Below, in pieces: positions 14,005 through 14,485 of a DNA stretch of 14,485 bases. Origin of the DNA: Anaerolineae bacterium. Lineage in GTDB: Bacteria; Chloroflexota; Anaerolineae; Aggregatilineales; Phototrophicaceae. A model generated the notes under the pieces. That model was not told the origin of the DNA, did no database searches, and saw only the letters and a program-made list of their open reading frames with translations. Position numbers and translations under genes: made by a program. The DNA is taken from the NCBI GenBank assembly GCA_028284565.1, contig JANQRM010000545.1:1-14485 (forward strand). Direction: 5' to 3'. Position 1 is the stretch's first letter. Every line of letters starts with the position of its first letter.

Positions 14005-14485
14005 TTATTCTTCAGCATCGCTATCGTCTGTTGATTCTTCAGCCGGAGCCTCTTCCTCGACGACGGTTTCCTCTTCAACAACGCCATCACTGGCTTCACT
14101 TTCCTCAGCGTCAACTTGGGCGGTGACTTTCGCAGCTTCCTTCGCTTTGATTTTGGATTCGCCATCCCCCGGTGCAGGGAAACGTGTTCTTTGGCTAGGT
14201 AGTTCTGGAGCGTTTTCAATCGCTTCAGCAACGAGCACTTGGATATCTTCACCGTTGCGCAGTCGTTCAAAGCGTTCCCATGTTCCGGTATGATTAAAGA
14301 TACGACGCACCGCATCACTCGGTTGTGCGCCAACACTCAGCCAATGCAAGGCACGGGCTTCATTGACGACTTCTGTTGTAGGGCGGGTACGGGGGTTATA
14401 ATGTCCAATATTTTCGAGGAATTTACCGTTGCGCGCTTGCCGTTTGTCAGCCACAACAATACGATAAGAGGGTTGTTTCTTTAAC
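14005..14485 (-). CDS. rpsP: 30S ribosomal protein S16 with acidic C-terminal tail (5' end outside window)
   Basis: The frame is open to the window edge and 159 residues are visible, starting LKKQPSYRIVVADKRQARNG. By comparison with S16 proteins about 10-12 N-terminal residues lie beyond the edge; the GTG at 14454 is an internal Val codon in this conserved block, not the start. The S16 core includes ENIGHYNPRT and ALHWLSVGAQPSDAVRRI. S16 binds 16S rRNA early in 30S assembly. Most S16 proteins end at 80-90 residues; here the chain continues, first with a Lys/Ala-rich stretch (about 109-120), then with a tail (visible residues 125-159) having 18 Asp/Glu out of 35 and no basic residue. The tail is in frame with no frameshift and ends 3 bases before khpA. 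Confidence 0.95.
   Translation of the reverse strand, partial: LKKQPSYRIVVADKRQARNGKFLENIGHYNPRTRPTTEVVNEARALHWLSVGAQPSDAVRRIFNHTGTWERFERLRNGEDIQVLVAEAIENAPELPSQRTRFPAPGDGESKIKAKEAAKVTAQVDAEESEASDGVVEEETVVEEEAPAEESTDDSDAEE

Noticed and set aside
13760..14293. Ser-rich open frame on the + strand across khpA and rpsP
   Set aside because: It is the antisense shadow of the Glu-rich acidic tail and of khpA; the - strand proteins are clearly recognised families.
14452..14454. GTG as start of rpsP
   Set aside because: The frame continues upstream with the conserved S16 block KKQPSYRIV, so the true start is outside the window.

Overview
The window looks like chromosomal DNA of a Chloroflexota bacterium, probably of the Anaerolineae. 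This is inferred from protein architecture, not from a marker-gene search. The signs are exported proteins built from bacterial SH3 (SH3b) domains plus long Thr/Pro stalks, a DNA topoisomerase I with an extra N-terminal zinc ribbon, an S16 protein with a long acidic tail, moderate GC content, and several TTG/GTG starts. No mobile element, tRNA, rRNA or CRISPR array is visible.

Left part (1-3126, + strand): the 3' end of an unidentified gene. It is followed by a membrane-spanning protein with two outside SH3b modules, a Thr/Pro-rich stalk of about 260 residues, one membrane helix and an inside zinc ribbon. That gene overlaps by 20 bases an exported M23 (LytM-type) peptidase with an intact active site. 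The pair reads as a cell-envelope operon. A hairpin separates it from a convergent gene (3127-5283, - strand) for an exported periplasmic-binding-protein-like protein fused to SH3b and CARDB-like domains, with no transporter genes beside it.

Middle (5284-6812): a compact divergent promoter region, then a metallo-beta-lactamase-fold hydrolase and greA on the + strand, closed by a strong intrinsic terminator.

Right part (6818-14485, all - strand; transcription order is right to left): rpsP (5' end outside the window), a KH-domain protein gene (khpA), rimM, then a candidate promoter, dprA, a mannose-1-phosphate guanylyltransferase gene and topA, ended by a terminator. After it comes a separately promoted gene for an uncharacterised two-helix membrane protein with a Pro-rich QPLGG-repeat tail. 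rpsP-khpA-rimM is a ribosome biogenesis unit; dprA-(manC)-topA combines DNA processing, sugar-nucleotide supply and supercoiling control.

Most of the right half is conserved housekeeping. The more unusual content is the envelope gene pair, the transporter-less binding protein with an unassigned C-terminal domain, the 545-residue membrane protein, and the terminal extensions of TopA and S16. I did not find convincing evidence of a wholly new system.
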